Positions 36,213-46,480 of a DNA stretch of 64,000 nt are shown one piece after another. The DNA comes from Kosakonia oryziphila. Its GTDB lineage: Bacteria; Pseudomonadota; Gammaproteobacteria; Enterobacterales; Enterobacteriaceae. The notes under the pieces were generated by a model. It ran no database searches. It saw nothing but the letters and a program-made list of their open reading frames with translations, and had not been told where the DNA came from. Every line of letters starts with the position of its first letter. The stretch's first letter is position 1. The DNA lies in NCBI RefSeq assembly GCF_900094795.1, contig NZ_FMBC01000003.1:87596-151595 (forward strand). The letters are read 5' to 3'. Position numbers and translations under genes: made by a program.

Positions 36213-36725
36213 ATGAGCCAGGTCAGTGCTGAATTTATTCCGCTCAGGCTTGCTATTTTGACGGTGTCAAACCGTCGTGGCGAAGAGGATGATACCTCCG
36301 GTCACTGGCTGCGCGACGCCGCACACGATGCCGGTCATCAACTGGTGGCGAAAGCCATTGTCACAGAGAACCGTTACGCGATCCGTGCGCAGGTTTCTGC
36401 GTGGATCGCCAGCGACGACGTGCAGGTGGTGCTGATCACCGGCGGTACGGGGCTGACCGAGGGCGATCAGGTGCCTGAAGCACTGCTGCCGCTGTTCGAT
36501 CGCGAAGTTGAGGGGTTTGGTGAAGTGTTCCGCATGCTCTCCTTCGAAGAGATTGGCACCGCGACGTTGCAGTCCCGCGCGGTGGCCGGTATCGCCAACA
36601 GGATGCTGATTTTCGCCATGCCCGGTTCGACAAAAGCCTGTCGCACTGCCTGGGAAAATATCATTGCGCCGCAGCTTGATGCGCGCACGCGTCCGTGTAA
36701 TTTCCATCCCCATCTTAAGAAATAA
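36213..36725 (+). CDS. moaB: MoaB, molybdopterin adenylyltransferase-like protein
   Basis: MogA/MoaB-fold protein of the moa operon; E. coli MoaB is dispensable for cofactor synthesis and its exact role is unsettled. The 170 residues equal E. coli. The family motif VVLITGGTGLTEGDQVPEAL (about 71-90) and the FAMPGSTKACRTAW segment (about 131-144) form the pterin-binding site. It begins 17 bases after moaA with an AAGGAG ribosome site. Confidence 0.95.
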   Translation: MSQVSAEFIPLRLAILTVSNRRGEEDDTSGHWLRDAAHDAGHQLVAKAIVTENRYAIRAQVSAWIASDDVQVVLITGGTGLTEGDQVPEALLPLFDREVEGFGEVFRMLSFEEIGTATLQSRAVAGIANRMLIFAMPGSTKACRTAWENIIAPQLDARTRPCNFHPHLKK

Positions 36726-36728
36726 GTT

Positions 36729-37214
36729 ATGTCACAACTGACCCATATTAATGCTGAGGGTGAGGCGCATATGGTGGATGTTTCCGCCAAGGCCGAAACC
36801 GTTCGTGAAGCGCGCGCGGAAGCGTTTGTCACTATGCAGGCTCGCACGCTGGCGATGATTGTCGAAGGCAGCCACCATAAAGGCGATGTGTTTGCCACCG
36901 CGCGTATTGCGGGCATTCAGGCGGCGAAACGCACCTGGGAGTTGATCCCGTTGTGCCATCCGCTACTGCTGAGCAAAGTGGAAGTCCAGTTGCAGGCGCA
37001 GCCGGAGCACAGCCGTGTGCGTATCGAAGCGGTTTGCCGTCTGAGCGGTAAAACCGGCGTCGAAATGGAAGCGCTGACGGCGGCTTCAGTTGCCGCGCTG
37101 ACTATCTACGATATGTGTAAAGCCGTGCAGAAAGATATGGTGATAGGCCCGGTGCGCCTGCTGGAAAAAAGCGGCGGCAAATCGGGGGATTTTAAGGTGA
37201 AACACGATGATTAA
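36729..37214 (+). CDS. moaC: Cyclic pyranopterin monophosphate synthase MoaC
   Basis: Rearranges the MoaA product 3',8-cyclo-GTP to cPMP. The 161 residues include the conserved [18 protein letters not shown] start region (about 16-33), the active-site [19 protein letters not shown] stretch (about 51-69) with the key Lys, [10 protein letters not shown] (about 76-85) and [20 protein letters not shown] (about 110-129, Glu/Lys/Asp residues). Three bases after moaB; overlaps moaD by eight bases. Confidence 0.97.
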   Translation: MSQLTHINAEGEAHMVDVSAKAETVREARAEAFVTMQARTLAMIVEGSHHKGDVFATARIAGIQAAKRTWELIPLCHPLLLSKVEVQLQAQPEHSRVRIEAVCRLSGKTGVEMEALTAASVAALTIYDMCKAVQKDMVIGPVRLLEKSGGKSGDFKVKHDD

Positions 37215-37452
37215 TATTCTTTTCTTTGCGCAGGTGCGCGAGCTGGTCGGCTGCGACAGCCTGGTTTCGGAGACGGTTTTCCCGTCTGTAGAAGCGCTGC
37301 GCCAGCATCTGGCGGCAAAGAGCGATCGCTGGGCGCTGGCGCTCGAAGAGGGTAAGCTGCTGGCGGCGGTGAACCAGACGCTGGTCAGCTTCGAACACCC
37401 GTTGAGTAGCGGTGATGAAGTGGCGTTTTTCCCGCCGGTCACCGGAGGCTGA
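37207..37452 (+). CDS. moaD: Molybdopterin synthase sulfur-carrier subunit MoaD
   Basis: Ubiquitin-like carrier whose C-terminal GlyGly is adenylated by MoeB and thiocarboxylated, donating sulfur to cPMP. The 81 residues end in PPVTGG, the required diglycine. It overlaps moaC by eight bases and is followed by moaE one base later, in keeping with the stable MoaD-MoaE complex. Confidence 0.96.
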   Translation: MINILFFAQVRELVGCDSLVSETVFPSVEALRQHLAAKSDRWALALEEGKLLAAVNQTLVSFEHPLSSGDEVAFFPPVTGG

Positions 37453-37453
37453 A

Positions 37454-37906
37454 ATGAGTGAAACACGAATTTGTGTCGAGCGCGCGGCATTTAACGTCGG
37501 AGAAGAGTACAACTGGCTGGCGGCGAATGAGGAAGATGGCGCCGTGGTGACGTTTACCGGCAAAGTGCGTAACCACAATCTCGGCGACAGCGTCAGTGCA
37601 TTAACACTGGAGCACTACCCCGGCATGACTGAAAAATCGCTGGCGGAAATTGTCGAAGAGGCTCGTGGCCGCTGGCCGCTTGGCCGTGTAACGGTTTATC
37701 ACCGCGTCGGGGAACTCTGGCCGGGTGATGAAATCGTGTTTGTCGGCGTCGCCAGCGCCCATCGCAGCAGCGCCTTTGATGCCGGGCAATTTATTATGGA
37801 TTACCTGAAAACCCGTGCGCCGTTCTGGAAGCGTGAGGCCACTGCGGAAGGCGATCGCTGGGTTGAAGCCCGCGACAGCGATAAACAGGCTGCACAGCGT
37901 TGGTAA
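37454..37906 (+). CDS. moaE: Molybdopterin synthase catalytic subunit MoaE
   Basis: Large subunit of molybdopterin synthase; binds cPMP and accepts sulfur from MoaD. The 150 residues equal E. coli MoaE: FTGKVRNHNLGD (about 34-45), LEHYPGMTEKSL (about 51-62), HRVGELWPGDEIVFVGVASAHR (about 80-101) with the active-site His/Arg, and the catalytic lysine region FWKREAT (about 119-125). ATG 37454 is chosen by length; the longer frame runs into moaD. Last gene of moaABCDE. Confidence 0.97.
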   Translation: MSETRICVERAAFNVGEEYNWLAANEEDGAVVTFTGKVRNHNLGDSVSALTLEHYPGMTEKSLAEIVEEARGRWPLGRVTVYHRVGELWPGDEIVFVGVASAHRSSAFDAGQFIMDYLKTRAPFWKREATAEGDRWVEARDSDKQAAQRW

Positions 37907-37932
37907 TTCATTGAACCGGAATGTGTTAATCT

Positions 37933-38201
37933 TAGGCTGTGTCCCATAATTGTGCGCGTGTGGCGCTGATGGTCATTTTTACGCAGGGCAAGGCGCGAAC
38001 GGCGACGTTTGGGGCGCCAAATGAGCCGTGAGCAACGCAATCATGCGTAAAAATGGCCTTAGCCCTTCGGGACGCGTTTAAAAAGCGCGTTCTCTGCGTT
38101 GTCGGACTTGAACATAGGCCCACTATGCCCTGCATCCTCCGTCTTGATAACGCGCGTTGTACCCAGCGTCGCCACCACGACCAATTACGGGACACAGCCT
38201 A
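37933..38201. mobile_element. MITE-like element, 269 bp, with long terminal inverted repeats
   Basis: The ends TAGGCTGTGTCCC... and ...GGGACACAGCCTA are inverted repeats matching at 19 of 20 positions. TA stands at both ends, as expected for insertion at a TA target. The interior has a further inverted pair (GGTCATTTTTACGC and GCGTAAAAATGGCC) and no transposase. It sits between the moaE stop and ybhL, leaving both genes whole. An 88-codon minus-strand frame inside has no protein features. Confidence 0.82.
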
Positions 38202-38230
38202 GTGTGTAATCCCATCTATCAGGAGTGACT

Positions 38231-38938
38231 ATGGACCGTTATCCTCGTTCTGATTCTATCGTCCAGCAGAGCCGTACCGGGCTTCAGACCTATATGGCGC
38301 AGGTCTATGGCTGGATGACCTGCGGCCTGCTGCTCACCGCGTTTGTCGCATGGTATGCGGCAAACAGTGAAGCGGTAATGTTGTTTGTCTTCTCCAGCCG
38401 GATAACCTTTTTTGGGCTGATTATCGCGCAGCTAGCGCTGGTATTTGTGCTTTCCGGCTTAATTCAGCGTTTGAGCGCGGGTATGGCGACCACGCTGTTT
38501 ATGCTCTATTCCGCGCTGACCGGACTGACGCTCTCCAGCATATTGCATATTTACACAACTGAATCTATTGGCGCGACCTTTGTGGTCACCGCCGGCATGT
38601 TTGGCGCGATGAGCCTGTACGGTTACACCACCAAACGCGATCTCAGCGGCTTCGGCAACATGCTGTTTATGGGGCTGATTGGTATTGTGCTTGCTTCGCT
38701 GGTGAATTTCTGGCTGAAAAGCGAGGTGCTGATGTGGGCGGTGACCTATATCGGTGTGGTGATTTTTGTTGGCCTGACGGCGTACGACACGCAAAAGCTG
38801 AAAAACCTTGGCGAGCAGATCAATACGCGCGATGCTTCGCAGTTGCGTAAGTACTCCATCCTTGGCGCGCTGACGCTGTATCTCGACTTTATCAACCTGT
38901 TCCTGATGCTGTTGCGCATTTTTGGCAACCGTCGTTAA
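38231..38938 (+). CDS. ybhL: YbhL, Bax inhibitor-1 (TMBIM) family membrane protein
   Basis: Seven-helix inner-membrane protein of the BAX inhibitor-1/YccA family; bacterial members conduct Ca2+ in vitro, while the E. coli YbhL role is unknown. The 235 residues have a polar N-terminus (MDRYPRSDSIVQQSRTG) and hydrophobic segments from about residue 25 onward. The C-terminal family signature AYDTQKLKNLGEQI (about 177-190), with the Asp of the pH-sensing pair, and LYLDFINLFLMLLRIFGNRR are present. ATG 38231 fits the family start, two codons into the longest frame. Confidence 0.94.
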   Translation: MDRYPRSDSIVQQSRTGLQTYMAQVYGWMTCGLLLTAFVAWYAANSEAVMLFVFSSRITFFGLIIAQLALVFVLSGLIQRLSAGMATTLFMLYSALTGLTLSSILHIYTTESIGATFVVTAGMFGAMSLYGYTTKRDLSGFGNMLFMGLIGIVLASLVNFWLKSEVLMWAVTYIGVVIFVGLTAYDTQKLKNLGEQINTRDASQLRKYSILGALTLYLDFINLFLMLLRIFGNRR

Positions 38939-38947
38939 TAGGGCAGT

Positions 38948-39014
38948 CGCCATCAGGCTAATTGCCTGATGGCGCATTGTCCGTGATGCCAGATAAGTCG
39001 CCATCCGGCATCAC
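38948..39014. repeat. REP-like palindrome pair between ybhL and ybhN
   Basis: A perfect 11-bp stem CGCCATCAGGC/GCCTGATGGCG (38948-38974) is followed by GTGATGCC/GGCATCAC (38983-39014) enclosing GC-rich sequence. The arrangement between two convergent genes is typical of REP/BIME units that end or protect both transcripts. Confidence 0.65.
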
Positions 39015-39026
39015 ATTAAGACTCAA

Positions 39027-39995
39027 TCACCCCACTTTCTCCATCGCCCGTTCATTTTTCTCCCGTAGTTTCTTTGCCCGGCTCTCCAGTGCCAGATAAC
39101 CGATCAGCGCCAGCAGCAGCGGCAGAAAATAGTAGAGCACGCGATAAGCCAGCAGGGCAGCGATAATGGTTCCCTGCGCCACATGCTCACCCGCCAGCAG
39201 TGCAATAAATACTGCTTCCAGCACACCGATACCTGCCGGAATATGCACAATGACGCCAGCGATACTGCTTACCAGCAGCACGCCGAGCACAAAAAAGAAA
39301 TCCGCTTTCATGCCCAGCAGTAGCCAGATAATTGCGCCCATCGCTATCCAGTTGGCGCTGGAGATCACTAACTGGGCGACGGCGAATTTCCGCGAAGGTA
39401 GCACCAGCTTGTGGCCTTTCACCGTCAGATGACGCCGCCTGGCGAAGGCGCAGCACCCTAAATAGCTGATAATCACCAGCAGCAGCACCACACCGACAAT
39501 GCGCAGCGTGCGTTCATCGATATACCAGTGCGCCGGGATCTGCACCACGCCAAAACTAAAGATCACACCACCCAGCAAGATGTAACCCAGCCAGTTGGTG
39601 GTAATGCTGAGCGAGAAAATCCGTGTGATCGTACTGCCTGGCAGCCCAAGGCGTGAATAGAGCCGATAGCGCATGCCGATGCCGCCAACCCAGGTACTGA
39701 GCGTCAGGTTAAAGGCGTAACAGATAAACGACACCAGCATTACCTGGCGTTTCGCCAGCTTATGCCCGCAGTAAGCGCGGCCGAGCAGATCATAAAACCC
39801 GTACAGCACATAGCTGACAATCACCAGCGCGATGGCGCTAAGTAACGCGGTGCGGTTATAGTCGCGAATCACTTGCCAGACATCGTCCCAGTTGACCTTC
39901 TGCGCATAGAGCACCAGCAATACGGCCACGGCGATAAAAAACAGCACCGTCAGGATCTTTTTCGCCAGCCGCCAGCGAGGATGTGATTTTTTCAT
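39027..39995 (-). CDS. ybhN: YbhN, lysylphosphatidylglycerol synthase-like (UPF0104) membrane protein
   Basis: Polytopic inner-membrane protein of the AglD/MprF-flippase-like family; its function in E. coli is unknown, but it is encoded with ClsB. The 322 residues have about eight hydrophobic helices and the family blocks LTLSTWVGGIGMRYRLYSRLG (split about 115-135), SSIAGVIVHIPAGIGVLEA (about 250-268) and YRVLYYFLPLLLAL (about 288-301). The start [13 protein letters not shown] coincides with the clsB stop (TGATG), so translation is coupled. Confidence 0.93.
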   Translation of the reverse strand: MKKSHPRWRLAKKILTVLFFIAVAVLLVLYAQKVNWDDVWQVIRDYNRTALLSAIALVIVSYVLYGFYDLLGRAYCGHKLAKRQVMLVSFICYAFNLTLSTWVGGIGMRYRLYSRLGLPGSTITRIFSLSITTNWLGYILLGGVIFSFGVVQIPAHWYIDERTLRIVGVVLLLVIISYLGCCAFARRRHLTVKGHKLVLPSRKFAVAQLVISSANWIAMGAIIWLLLGMKADFFFVLGVLLVSSIAGVIVHIPAGIGVLEAVFIALLAGEHVAQGTIIAALLAYRVLYYFLPLLLALIGYLALESRAKKLREKNERAMEKVG

Positions 39996-41239
39996 CAGGG
40001 TTTTACCCCCGAATGTTCTGTTTCCGCGCGATCCTGGGTTTCGATTTCCGGCTGGATAGGCGGTTTCACCTGCGCCAGTTGTGGCGTATGCGCAGGAAGC
40101 CAGCCGGCCATGGCCGGAAAATGGCGTAAGAAGTGAAACACTACAATGCTCTTGCCGAGATTCCACCACGTGCGCTTCGGCGCCATCGACTCATCCACCC
40201 GCACGCAATCCTCGCGAATAATGGCATGCAAATTGTCGCGTAGCGTCTGGTTAAATTTACGGTCATGGATAATGAGATTAGCCTCCAGATTCAGCGACAG
40301 ACTGAGCGGGTCGAGGTTGCTGGAACCCACTGTCGCCCAGTGATCGTCCATCAACGCCACTTTGCCGTGCAGCGGACGGCGGCGATATTCATACACCTGA
40401 ACACCGCCTGTCAGCAGATAGTTGTACAGTAGTTCCGCGCCGACTTTGACAATTGGCATATCCGGCTCGCCCTGCACAATCAGCTTCACCGACACACCGC
40501 GCCGGGCAGCGTTGCGCATGGCGTGTAGCAGGCGATAACCGGGAAAGAAATAGGCGTTGGCAATAATCACTTCGCGGCGGGCGTTGGCCAGCATCTTCAG
40601 ATAATGGCGTTCAATATCGTCGCGGTTATCGTTATTATCGCGCCAGATGAACAGCGCCTGTGCTTCGCCAGGCGTGCGGTTCTCTTCCGGTCGATGGCGT
40701 CGGCGTTGCCACCAGCGTTTTACTGGCGCGTTGTCCGGCAGATTCTCCAGCTCAAATTGCAGAATATCTTCCACAATCGGCCCTTCAACACGCACGGCGT
40801 AATCCTGCTTGGCTTCCGGACCATAGCTGGTGAGATGTTCCGCTGAATAGTTAATGCCACCGACGAAAGCCACGGTGTTATCGATCACCACAATTTTACG
40901 GTGCATGCGGCGAAAGAGATTGGTTCGCATACCGAGCAGGCGCGGGCGCGGATCGTAATAGCGGAATACTACGCCCGCAGTGGTCAGCTCGTTGACAAAC
41001 GCTTCGCTTAAATCCGGCGAGCCGTAACCATCCAACAGCACTTCGATGTTGATCCCGCGACGGGCGGCTCGCAGTAGCACCTGCTGTAACTGACGGCCAA
41101 CGTTATCTTCAAACCAGATAAAGGTTTCCAGGATCACGCGATGCTGCGCATGATCGATGGCGTCATACAGTGCCGGATAATAGTTATCACCGTTTTCCAG
41201 CAATTGAATATGGTTACCTTCCCGCCAGGTGCATTTCAT
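39995..41239 (-). CDS. clsB: Cardiolipin synthase B
   Basis: Phospholipase D-superfamily enzyme; E. coli ClsB makes cardiolipin and can also make phosphatidylglycerol from phosphatidylethanolamine. The 414 residues hold two HKD motifs: [19 protein letters not shown] (about 108-126) and [21 protein letters not shown] (split about 287-307). Unlike ClsA there is no long N-terminal membrane region. Middle gene of ybhP-clsB-ybhN, overlapping both neighbours by one to four bases. Confidence 0.95.
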   Translation of the reverse strand: MKCTWREGNHIQLLENGDNYYPALYDAIDHAQHRVILETFIWFEDNVGRQLQQVLLRAARRGINIEVLLDGYGSPDLSEAFVNELTTAGVVFRYYDPRPRLLGMRTNLFRRMHRKIVVIDNTVAFVGGINYSAEHLTSYGPEAKQDYAVRVEGPIVEDILQFELENLPDNAPVKRWWQRRRHRPEENRTPGEAQALFIWRDNNDNRDDIERHYLKMLANARREVIIANAYFFPGYRLLHAMRNAARRGVSVKLIVQGEPDMPIVKVGAELLYNYLLTGGVQVYEYRRRPLHGKVALMDDHWATVGSSNLDPLSLSLNLEANLIIHDRKFNQTLRDNLHAIIREDCVRVDESMAPKRTWWNLGKSIVVFHFLRHFPAMAGWLPAHTPQLAQVKPPIQPEIETQDRAETEHSGVKP

Positions 41240-41997
41240 AGGTGGATCTCCGCGCTGAGAGGAGCATGATCGGAAAGGTGTCGCCAGTTATGCAGCGACA
41301 GCGCGGTCGGCGCGCTGGCACTGGCATTTTTCACATAGATGCGATCGAGCCTCAACAATGGCAGCGCGACCGGGAAAGTGCGGGCAGGGCGGCCGTGAGC
41401 GCGGGTGAAAATCTCCTCCAGCCCGGCTTGCGTCTTCAGCGGATGGTTCGCTTTTTGTCGCCAGTCATTAAAGTCGCCTGCCACCACAACCGGTTCGCCT
41501 TCGGGTAGCGCATTCACCCACTCTGCCAGCATGGCGAGCTGCGCCTGGCGATGGACTTCCCGCAGACCAAGATGAACACAAATGACATGCAATGAATGGC
41601 CAAGATCCGGTGGGGTAATGCGGCAGTAGAGCAGGCCGCGTTTTTCGCTGCCATCGACCGAAACATCACGATTTTCAAAGTGTTCAATCGGATAGCGGGA
41701 AAGCACCGCATTCCCGTGATGCCCTTCGGGATAAACCGCGTTGCGTCCGTAGGCGTAATCGCTCCACATGGTATCGGCAAGAAATTCATAGTGGGTCGTG
41801 TCCGGCCAGTTCTCCACATGCAGTGGATGTACTTCGTGGGCACCCATCACTTCTTGCAGGAAGACGATATCCGCGCTGACGGTCCGTACCGCGTCACGCA
41901 GCTCAGGCAAAATAAAGTGCCGGTTAAACGCGGTAAAGCCTTTATGGGTATTGATGGTGAGCACTTTCAATGAAAAATGTCGCGCGTGTTGGGTCAT
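41236..41997 (-). CDS. ybhP: YbhP, endonuclease/exonuclease/phosphatase family protein
   Basis: Metal-dependent phosphodiesterase/phosphatase fold (Mg2+-dependent, DNase I-like); substrate unknown. The 253 residues equal E. coli Ybh[15 protein letters not shown] (about 13-26), the catalytic Glu in [10 protein letters not shown] (about 46-55), GDFNDWRQ (about 172-179) and the terminal [10 protein letters not shown] motif (about 242-251) with the catalytic Asp-His pair. First gene of the clsB operon, overlapping clsB by four bases; the link suggests a phospholipid-related substrate. Divergent from ybhQ. Confidence 0.92.
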   Translation of the reverse strand: MTQHARHFSLKVLTINTHKGFTAFNRHFILPELRDAVRTVSADIVFLQEVMGAHEVHPLHVENWPDTTHYEFLADTMWSDYAYGRNAVYPEGHHGNAVLSRYPIEHFENRDVSVDGSEKRGLLYCRITPPDLGHSLHVICVHLGLREVHRQAQLAMLAEWVNALPEGEPVVVAGDFNDWRQKANHPLKTQAGLEEIFTRAHGRPARTFPVALPLLRLDRIYVKNASASAPTALSLHNWRHLSDHAPLSAEIHL

Positions 41998-42129
41998 AAT
42001 TCTCCTGTCAGCGTCACTCTCCTCGTGAAAATAAATTGTAGTCCCTGTCACAAATTGTGGCGGGGTTACGGAATTTTCCGTAAATCCGCGTACTCTTCAG
42101 AAAGACAAAAATTCTTCAGGAGAGAGATC

Positions 42130-42540
42130 ATGAAGTGGCAACAGCACGTTCGTGATGTAACTGGCCTGAGTTGCTGGCAGATCATGTTGCATATGCTGAT
42201 TGTAGCGCTGCTGGTGATGGGCTGGATGAGCGGTTCTCTGGTGCGCATCGGTCTGAGCCTGTGCGTACTTTACGGTATGTCTGTGCTATTGATGTTGTTT
42301 CTCCAGCGCCACCATGATGCACGCTGGCGCGGCATCGGCGATGTGCTGGAAGAGTTGACCACCACCTGGTATTTCGGCGCGTCGCTGATCGTTATCTGGC
42401 TGCTTTCCCGCGTGCTGACCAATCACTTTATTCTGGCTGCCGCCGGGCTGGCTATTCTTGCAGGGCCAGCAATAGTTTCGCTGCTGACCAAAGAGCGCAA
42501 GTTAGGCAATATTTCTGCGAAACAGCGCATACGCCGCTGA
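42130..42540 (+). CDS. ybhQ: YbhQ, inner-membrane protein of unknown function
   Basis: 136 residues with four hydrophobic segments (about 18-35, 41-58, 82-100, 104-122), a basic end, and the same length as E. coli YbhQ, which has no known role. ATG 42130 follows AGGAGAGAG and begins [17 protein letters not shown]. The last 39 bases overlap the 3' end of ybhR on the other strand. Confidence 0.9.
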   Translation: MKWQQHVRDVTGLSCWQIMLHMLIVALLVMGWMSGSLVRIGLSLCVLYGMSVLLMLFLQRHHDARWRGIGDVLEELTTTWYFGASLIVIWLLSRVLTNHFILAAAGLAILAGPAIVSLLTKERKLGNISAKQRIRR

Positions 42541-43608
42541 TCCTGTGACGGCCGCTATCACCATCAGCGGCCATAAGCTCTGCCAGACAATCGTTAAGCT
42601 GGCATCCTTCAGATAAATCTCCTTGGTGATGTCGGTAAAGTGCCGGATAGGGTTGGCCCAGGTTAAATTCTGCAACCAGACTGGCATGTTCTCCACTGGC
42701 GACACATAGCCCGACAGCAGGATCGCGGGCATCATAAATACAAATACGCCAATAAATGCCTGCTGCTGTGTAGAACAAAGCGACGAAATCAGCAGGCCGA
42801 AACCCACCAGCGATAACCCATAAATCAGCATTGAGAAATAGAACAGCAGCAGCGATCCGGCAAAGGGAATTTTATAGGCCAGAATGCCGACGGCGAGCAC
42901 AATCGTTGCCTGAAACGTTGCGACAATTAGCGCAGGCACGGCTTTACCGACAAAAATTTGCCACGTTGACAACGGGGAGACCAGTAGCTGATCCAGCGTG
43001 CCCTGTTCGCGTTCGCGTGCCACCGACAGCGAGGTCACAATCATCACGCCGATAGTGGTGATCATGGCGATCAACGACGGCACCACAAACCATTTGTAGT
43101 CGAGATTCGGGTTGTACCAGTTGCGTATTACTAACTCGCTGTTATTCGGTTTTTGTTGGCCATTCAGCAACTCCTGCTGATAATCCTGCACGATTTGTTG
43201 TAAGTAATTGGCGGCGATTTGCGCGCTGTTGGAGTTGCGCCCGTCGAGGATCAACTGCATTGGCGCACTGGTGCCGTTATCAAGATTGCGGGAAAAATCG
43301 GCCGGAAAACGTACCAGTAATAACGCTTTCTGTGTATCGATAGTCGGACGTATCTCTTGCGGACTTTTCAGCAGCAGAATATGGGTAAAGGCTTTAGCGC
43401 GGGCAAAACGCTGTGTCAGTTCAACCGCGTGCTTACCGTTATCTTCGTTATAAATGGCGATAGTGGCGTTGGTCACTTCCAGCGTGGCGGCAAAGGGGAA
43501 CAACAATACCTGCAACAGCACCGGCAGGATCAGAATGGCGCGGGTTTGCGGTTCGCGCAGTAGCGACTGTAACTCTTTGCGGATAAGCGTCAGTAAACGG
43601 TGAAACAT
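42502..43608 (-). CDS. ybhR: YbhR, ABC-2 type efflux permease subunit
   Basis: One of the two permeases of the YbhGFSR exporter, implicated in E. coli in drug tolerance (cefoperazone, tetracyclines) and Na+/Li+ efflux. The 368 residues show one N-terminal helix, a large periplasmic domain (about 45-165) and five helices in the C-terminal half. The ABC-2 signature [28 protein letters not shown] lies near 196-223. It follows ybhS by nine bases and ends inside ybhQ. Confidence 0.95.
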   Translation of the reverse strand: MFHRLLTLIRKELQSLLREPQTRAILILPVLLQVLLFPFAATLEVTNATIAIYNEDNGKHAVELTQRFARAKAFTHILLLKSPQEIRPTIDTQKALLLVRFPADFSRNLDNGTSAPMQLILDGRNSNSAQIAANYLQQIVQDYQQELLNGQQKPNNSELVIRNWYNPNLDYKWFVVPSLIAMITTIGVMIVTSLSVAREREQGTLDQLLVSPLSTWQIFVGKAVPALIVATFQATIVLAVGILAYKIPFAGSLLLFYFSMLIYGLSLVGFGLLISSLCSTQQQAFIGVFVFMMPAILLSGYVSPVENMPVWLQNLTWANPIRHFTDITKEIYLKDASLTIVWQSLWPLMVIAAVTGSAAYALFRRNIA

Positions 43609-43617
43609 GGGTTTTCC

Positions 43618-44751
43618 TTAATCCAGTCTGCGTTTAGTTTTCAGCCACGTCAGGCCAATAAACATCAGCGCCGAAGCAATCAAAAACAGTACGTTAACCA
43701 TCAACACCAGCGGGATATTGCCCGCCAGAAACAGGCTTTGCAGGGTACTGACGAAATAACGCGCCGGAATGATATAGGTCACCACACGGATCACGGCGGG
43801 CATGCTGTCAATCTGGAAGATAAAACCGGACAACATAATCGACGGTAAAAAGGCGGCGTTCAGCGCTACCTGCGCGGCATTAAACTGATTACGTGTGACG
43901 GTGGAAATCAGCAGCCCCATCCCCAATGTGCTGAGCAAAAACAGGCTGGTGATGAGAAATAAAATCAGCAGCGAGCCGCGATAAGGCACGCCGAGAATAA
44001 ACACTGACACCAGCATGCACAGCAGCATCGCCAGCATGCCGAGAAAATAGTAGGGGATCAGCTTGCACAGCAGTAATTCTGCGCGTGTCACTTCGGTTGA
44101 AAGCAGTGCTTCCATGGTGCCGCGCTCCCATTCGCGCGCCACCACCAGCGAGGTGAGGATGGCACCTATCACCGTCATGATGATGGTCACTGCGCCGGGA
44201 ATAATAAAGTGCTGGCTGATGGCTGCCGGGTTAAACCAGTAGCGGGTCTGCACGTCGATCAACGGTTCAAATGTCTGGCCGCGATCTTCTGCCCGCTGCT
44301 GCTGCCAGAGTTGCCAGATCCCTTGTACGTAGCCCTGCACAAAGTTGGCGGTATTCGGCTCGCTACCATCGGTGATCACCTGAATCGGCGCAACTTCATT
44401 TGCGCGTGCCATCTGTGCGGCGAAATTCGTCGGCACCACCACCAGCCCACGAATACGCCCGGCTTGCATCATCTGGATGAGCTGCGGGCGGTTATCGCTG
44501 ATCGTGGCATCAATATAGGGCGAGCCGGTCAGCGTGTGGGTGAAATCCATTGCCTCTTTGCTCTGCTGCTCCAGCAGCACGCCAATGCGTAGCTTGCTGG
44601 AATCAAGGTTGATGCCGTAACCGAAGATAAACAGTAGCAACAGCGGGATGACAACGGCAATCAGCCAGCTACTGGGGTCGCGGATAATCTGCCGCGTCTC
44701 TTTGACACACAGCGCCCGCACACGACGCCAACTGAGGGTGTTAAGACGCAT
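43618..44751 (-). CDS. ybhS: YbhS, ABC-2 type efflux permease subunit
   Basis: Second permease of the YbhGFSR exporter, paralogous to YbhR. The 377 residues have an N-terminal helix ([14 protein letters not shown], about 38-51), a periplasmic domain with [11 protein letters not shown], and the ABC-2 segment [27 protein letters not shown] near 200-226. Start [15 protein letters not shown] is set by homology and overlaps the ybhF end by 11 bases, coupling translation. Confidence 0.95.
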   Translation of the reverse strand: MRLNTLSWRRVRALCVKETRQIIRDPSSWLIAVVIPLLLLFIFGYGINLDSSKLRIGVLLEQQSKEAMDFTHTLTGSPYIDATISDNRPQLIQMMQAGRIRGLVVVPTNFAAQMARANEVAPIQVITDGSEPNTANFVQGYVQGIWQLWQQQRAEDRGQTFEPLIDVQTRYWFNPAAISQHFIIPGAVTIIMTVIGAILTSLVVAREWERGTMEALLSTEVTRAELLLCKLIPYYFLGMLAMLLCMLVSVFILGVPYRGSLLILFLITSLFLLSTLGMGLLISTVTRNQFNAAQVALNAAFLPSIMLSGFIFQIDSMPAVIRVVTYIIPARYFVSTLQSLFLAGNIPLVLMVNVLFLIASALMFIGLTWLKTKRRLD

Positions 44752-46480
44752 GGCTATGCTCCTTATCCCAGTTATGGATAAGCGTAATAAAAGCTTGCTC
44801 CATTGTCGGATCCGGGTTCTCCGCATCGGCGCTTTGCGCCTTTAAATCATCCGGCGTGCCGCTGGCGATAAGTTTCCCGCGGTATACCAGCCCGATGCGA
44901 TCGCAATACTCGGCTTCGTCCATAAAATGCGTGGTGACCATCACGGTCACGCCTTTCTCCACCATGCTGTTGATATGCAGCCAGAATTCCCGGCGCGTCA
45001 GCGGATCGACGCCGGAAGTGGGTTCATCAAGGAACAGAATATCCGGTTCATGCATCAGCGAGCAGGCCAGCGCCAGGCGCTGCTTAAAGCCCAGTGGCAA
45101 TTCATCGGTAGCGTGATGAGCAATGGCTTTCAGCCCGAACGCCTCGCTCATGCGGCTTATCTTTTCATTTTGCGCCCGTCCGCGCAGGCCATAGACGCCG
45201 GAGAAAAAACGCAGGTTCTGCTCCACCGTCAGGTTGCCGTACAGCGAGAATTTTTGCGCCATATAACCCAGATGCTGGCGCGCTTTGCCGGAGCTGACTT
45301 TGAGATCGAGATTCAGCACCAGCGCCTGGCCGTCTGTGGGCACCAACAAGCCGCACATCATCTTGAAGGTGGTCGATTTACCTGCGCCGTTCGGCCCCAG
45401 CAGGCCGAAGATTTCACCGCGCTTGACGGCAAAATCGACGTGGTCGGTAGCGGCGAAATCACCAAATTTTTTGGTCAGCGAGCGGGCTTCAATTACCGTT
45501 TCGTCCGTGCTGCCTTCCACCGTATGCAGAATCGCTCCCAGTGGGGATTCGGACGTGCCCGCGCCACCGAGCAGATCGACAAACGCATCTTCAAAGCGCG
45601 GCGCGGTTTCCGTTATCTCTAATACCGGCATATTGTCTGTGTGGCGAATTTCGTCGACATGCACCTCTTTTTTGAGGATCATGCGCACCGAGCGCCCCTG
45701 GATCATGCCATCGCTGACCTGCGGCTGACGCAGAATAAGACGCAGCAAGCGACGGTTGTTCTCTTGCGCGCTGGTGACAAGAAAACTGCGTCCGGCCATG
45801 CGTTGCGTCAGCGCAGTCGGCTCGCCCTGATACAGCAATTCTCCTTCATTCATCAGCAGCACATCGCGGCACTGCTCCGCTTCATCAAGATATGAAGTGC
45901 TCCAGAGGATCAGCATCCCTTCGCCCGCCAGTTCATGCACCATCCGCCACAGTTCGCGGCGGGAAATCGGGTCAACGCCGACGCCCGGTTCATCCAGTAA
46001 CAGCACTTTCGGTTCGCCAACCAGCGTGCAGGCCAACCCCAGTTTCTGCTTCATTCCGCCGGAGAGCTTTCCAGCCAGTCGTCCGGTAAACGGGGCGAGG
46101 GAGGTAAACTCCAGTAGGCGTTCGAAAGTCTGACGACGCTGCTCGCCGGTGACGCTGCGCAGATCGGCGTACAGATTGAGGTTTTCCATCACCGTTAAAT
46201 CTTCGTACAGCCCAAATTTTTGCGGCATATAACCGAGCATGGCGTGCAGTTCGCTATCCTGACGCAGCGGATCCAGCCCCATCACTTGTACGCTGCCTTC
46301 ATCCTGCTTCATCAGCCCGGCAAGAATACGCATCAGCGTGGTTTTCCCGGCACCATCCGGGCCGACCAGCCCGGTGACATAACCGGCGCGAATCTCGCAA
46401 TCGAGCTTTGCGACGGCGGGTTTTTCCATGTCCGGAAAGCGTTTTACCAGCCCGTGTAAAAGGATGGATGCCTCATTCAT
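44741..46480 (-). CDS. ybhF: YbhF, tandem ATP-binding subunit of the YbhGFSR exporter
   Basis: Fused double ATPase of an ABC-2 exporter; 579 residues. First cassette: Walker [10 protein letters not shown] (about 38-46), signature LSGGMKQK (about 137-144), Walker [12 protein letters not shown] (about 157-167). Second cassette: Walker [11 protein letters not shown] (about 354-363), signature-like LPLGFKQR (about 450-457), Walker [12 protein letters not shown] (about 473-483). The GGM/LGF replacement in the second signature is shared with E. coli YbhF. It overlaps ybhG by eight bases. Confidence 0.96.
   Translation of the reverse strand: MNEASILLHGLVKRFPDMEKPAVAKLDCEIRAGYVTGLVGPDGAGKTTLMRILAGLMKQDEGSVQVMGLDPLRQDSELHAMLGYMPQKFGLYEDLTVMENLNLYADLRSVTGEQRRQTFERLLEFTSLAPFTGRLAGKLSGGMKQKLGLACTLVGEPKVLLLDEPGVGVDPISRRELWRMVHELAGEGMLILWSTSYLDEAEQCRDVLLMNEGELLYQGEPTALTQRMAGRSFLVTSAQENNRRLLRLILRQPQVSDGMIQGRSVRMILKKEVHVDEIRHTDNMPVLEITETAPRFEDAFVDLLGGAGTSESPLGAILHTVEGSTDETVIEARSLTKKFGDFAATDHVDFAVKRGEIFGLLGPNGAGKSTTFKMMCGLLVPTDGQALVLNLDLKVSSGKARQHLGYMAQKFSLYGNLTVEQNLRFFSGVYGLRGRAQNEKISRMSEAFGLKAIAHHATDELPLGFKQRLALACSLMHEPDILFLDEPTSGVDPLTRREFWLHINSMVEKGVTVMVTTHFMDEAEYCDRIGLVYRGKLIASGTPDDLKAQSADAENPDPTMEQAFITLIHNWDKEHSHAS

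Noticed and set aside
37932..38195. Minus-strand frame of 88 codons inside the MITE
   Set aside because: No ribosome site, no membrane or motif pattern, and it lies wholly inside the inverted-repeat element.
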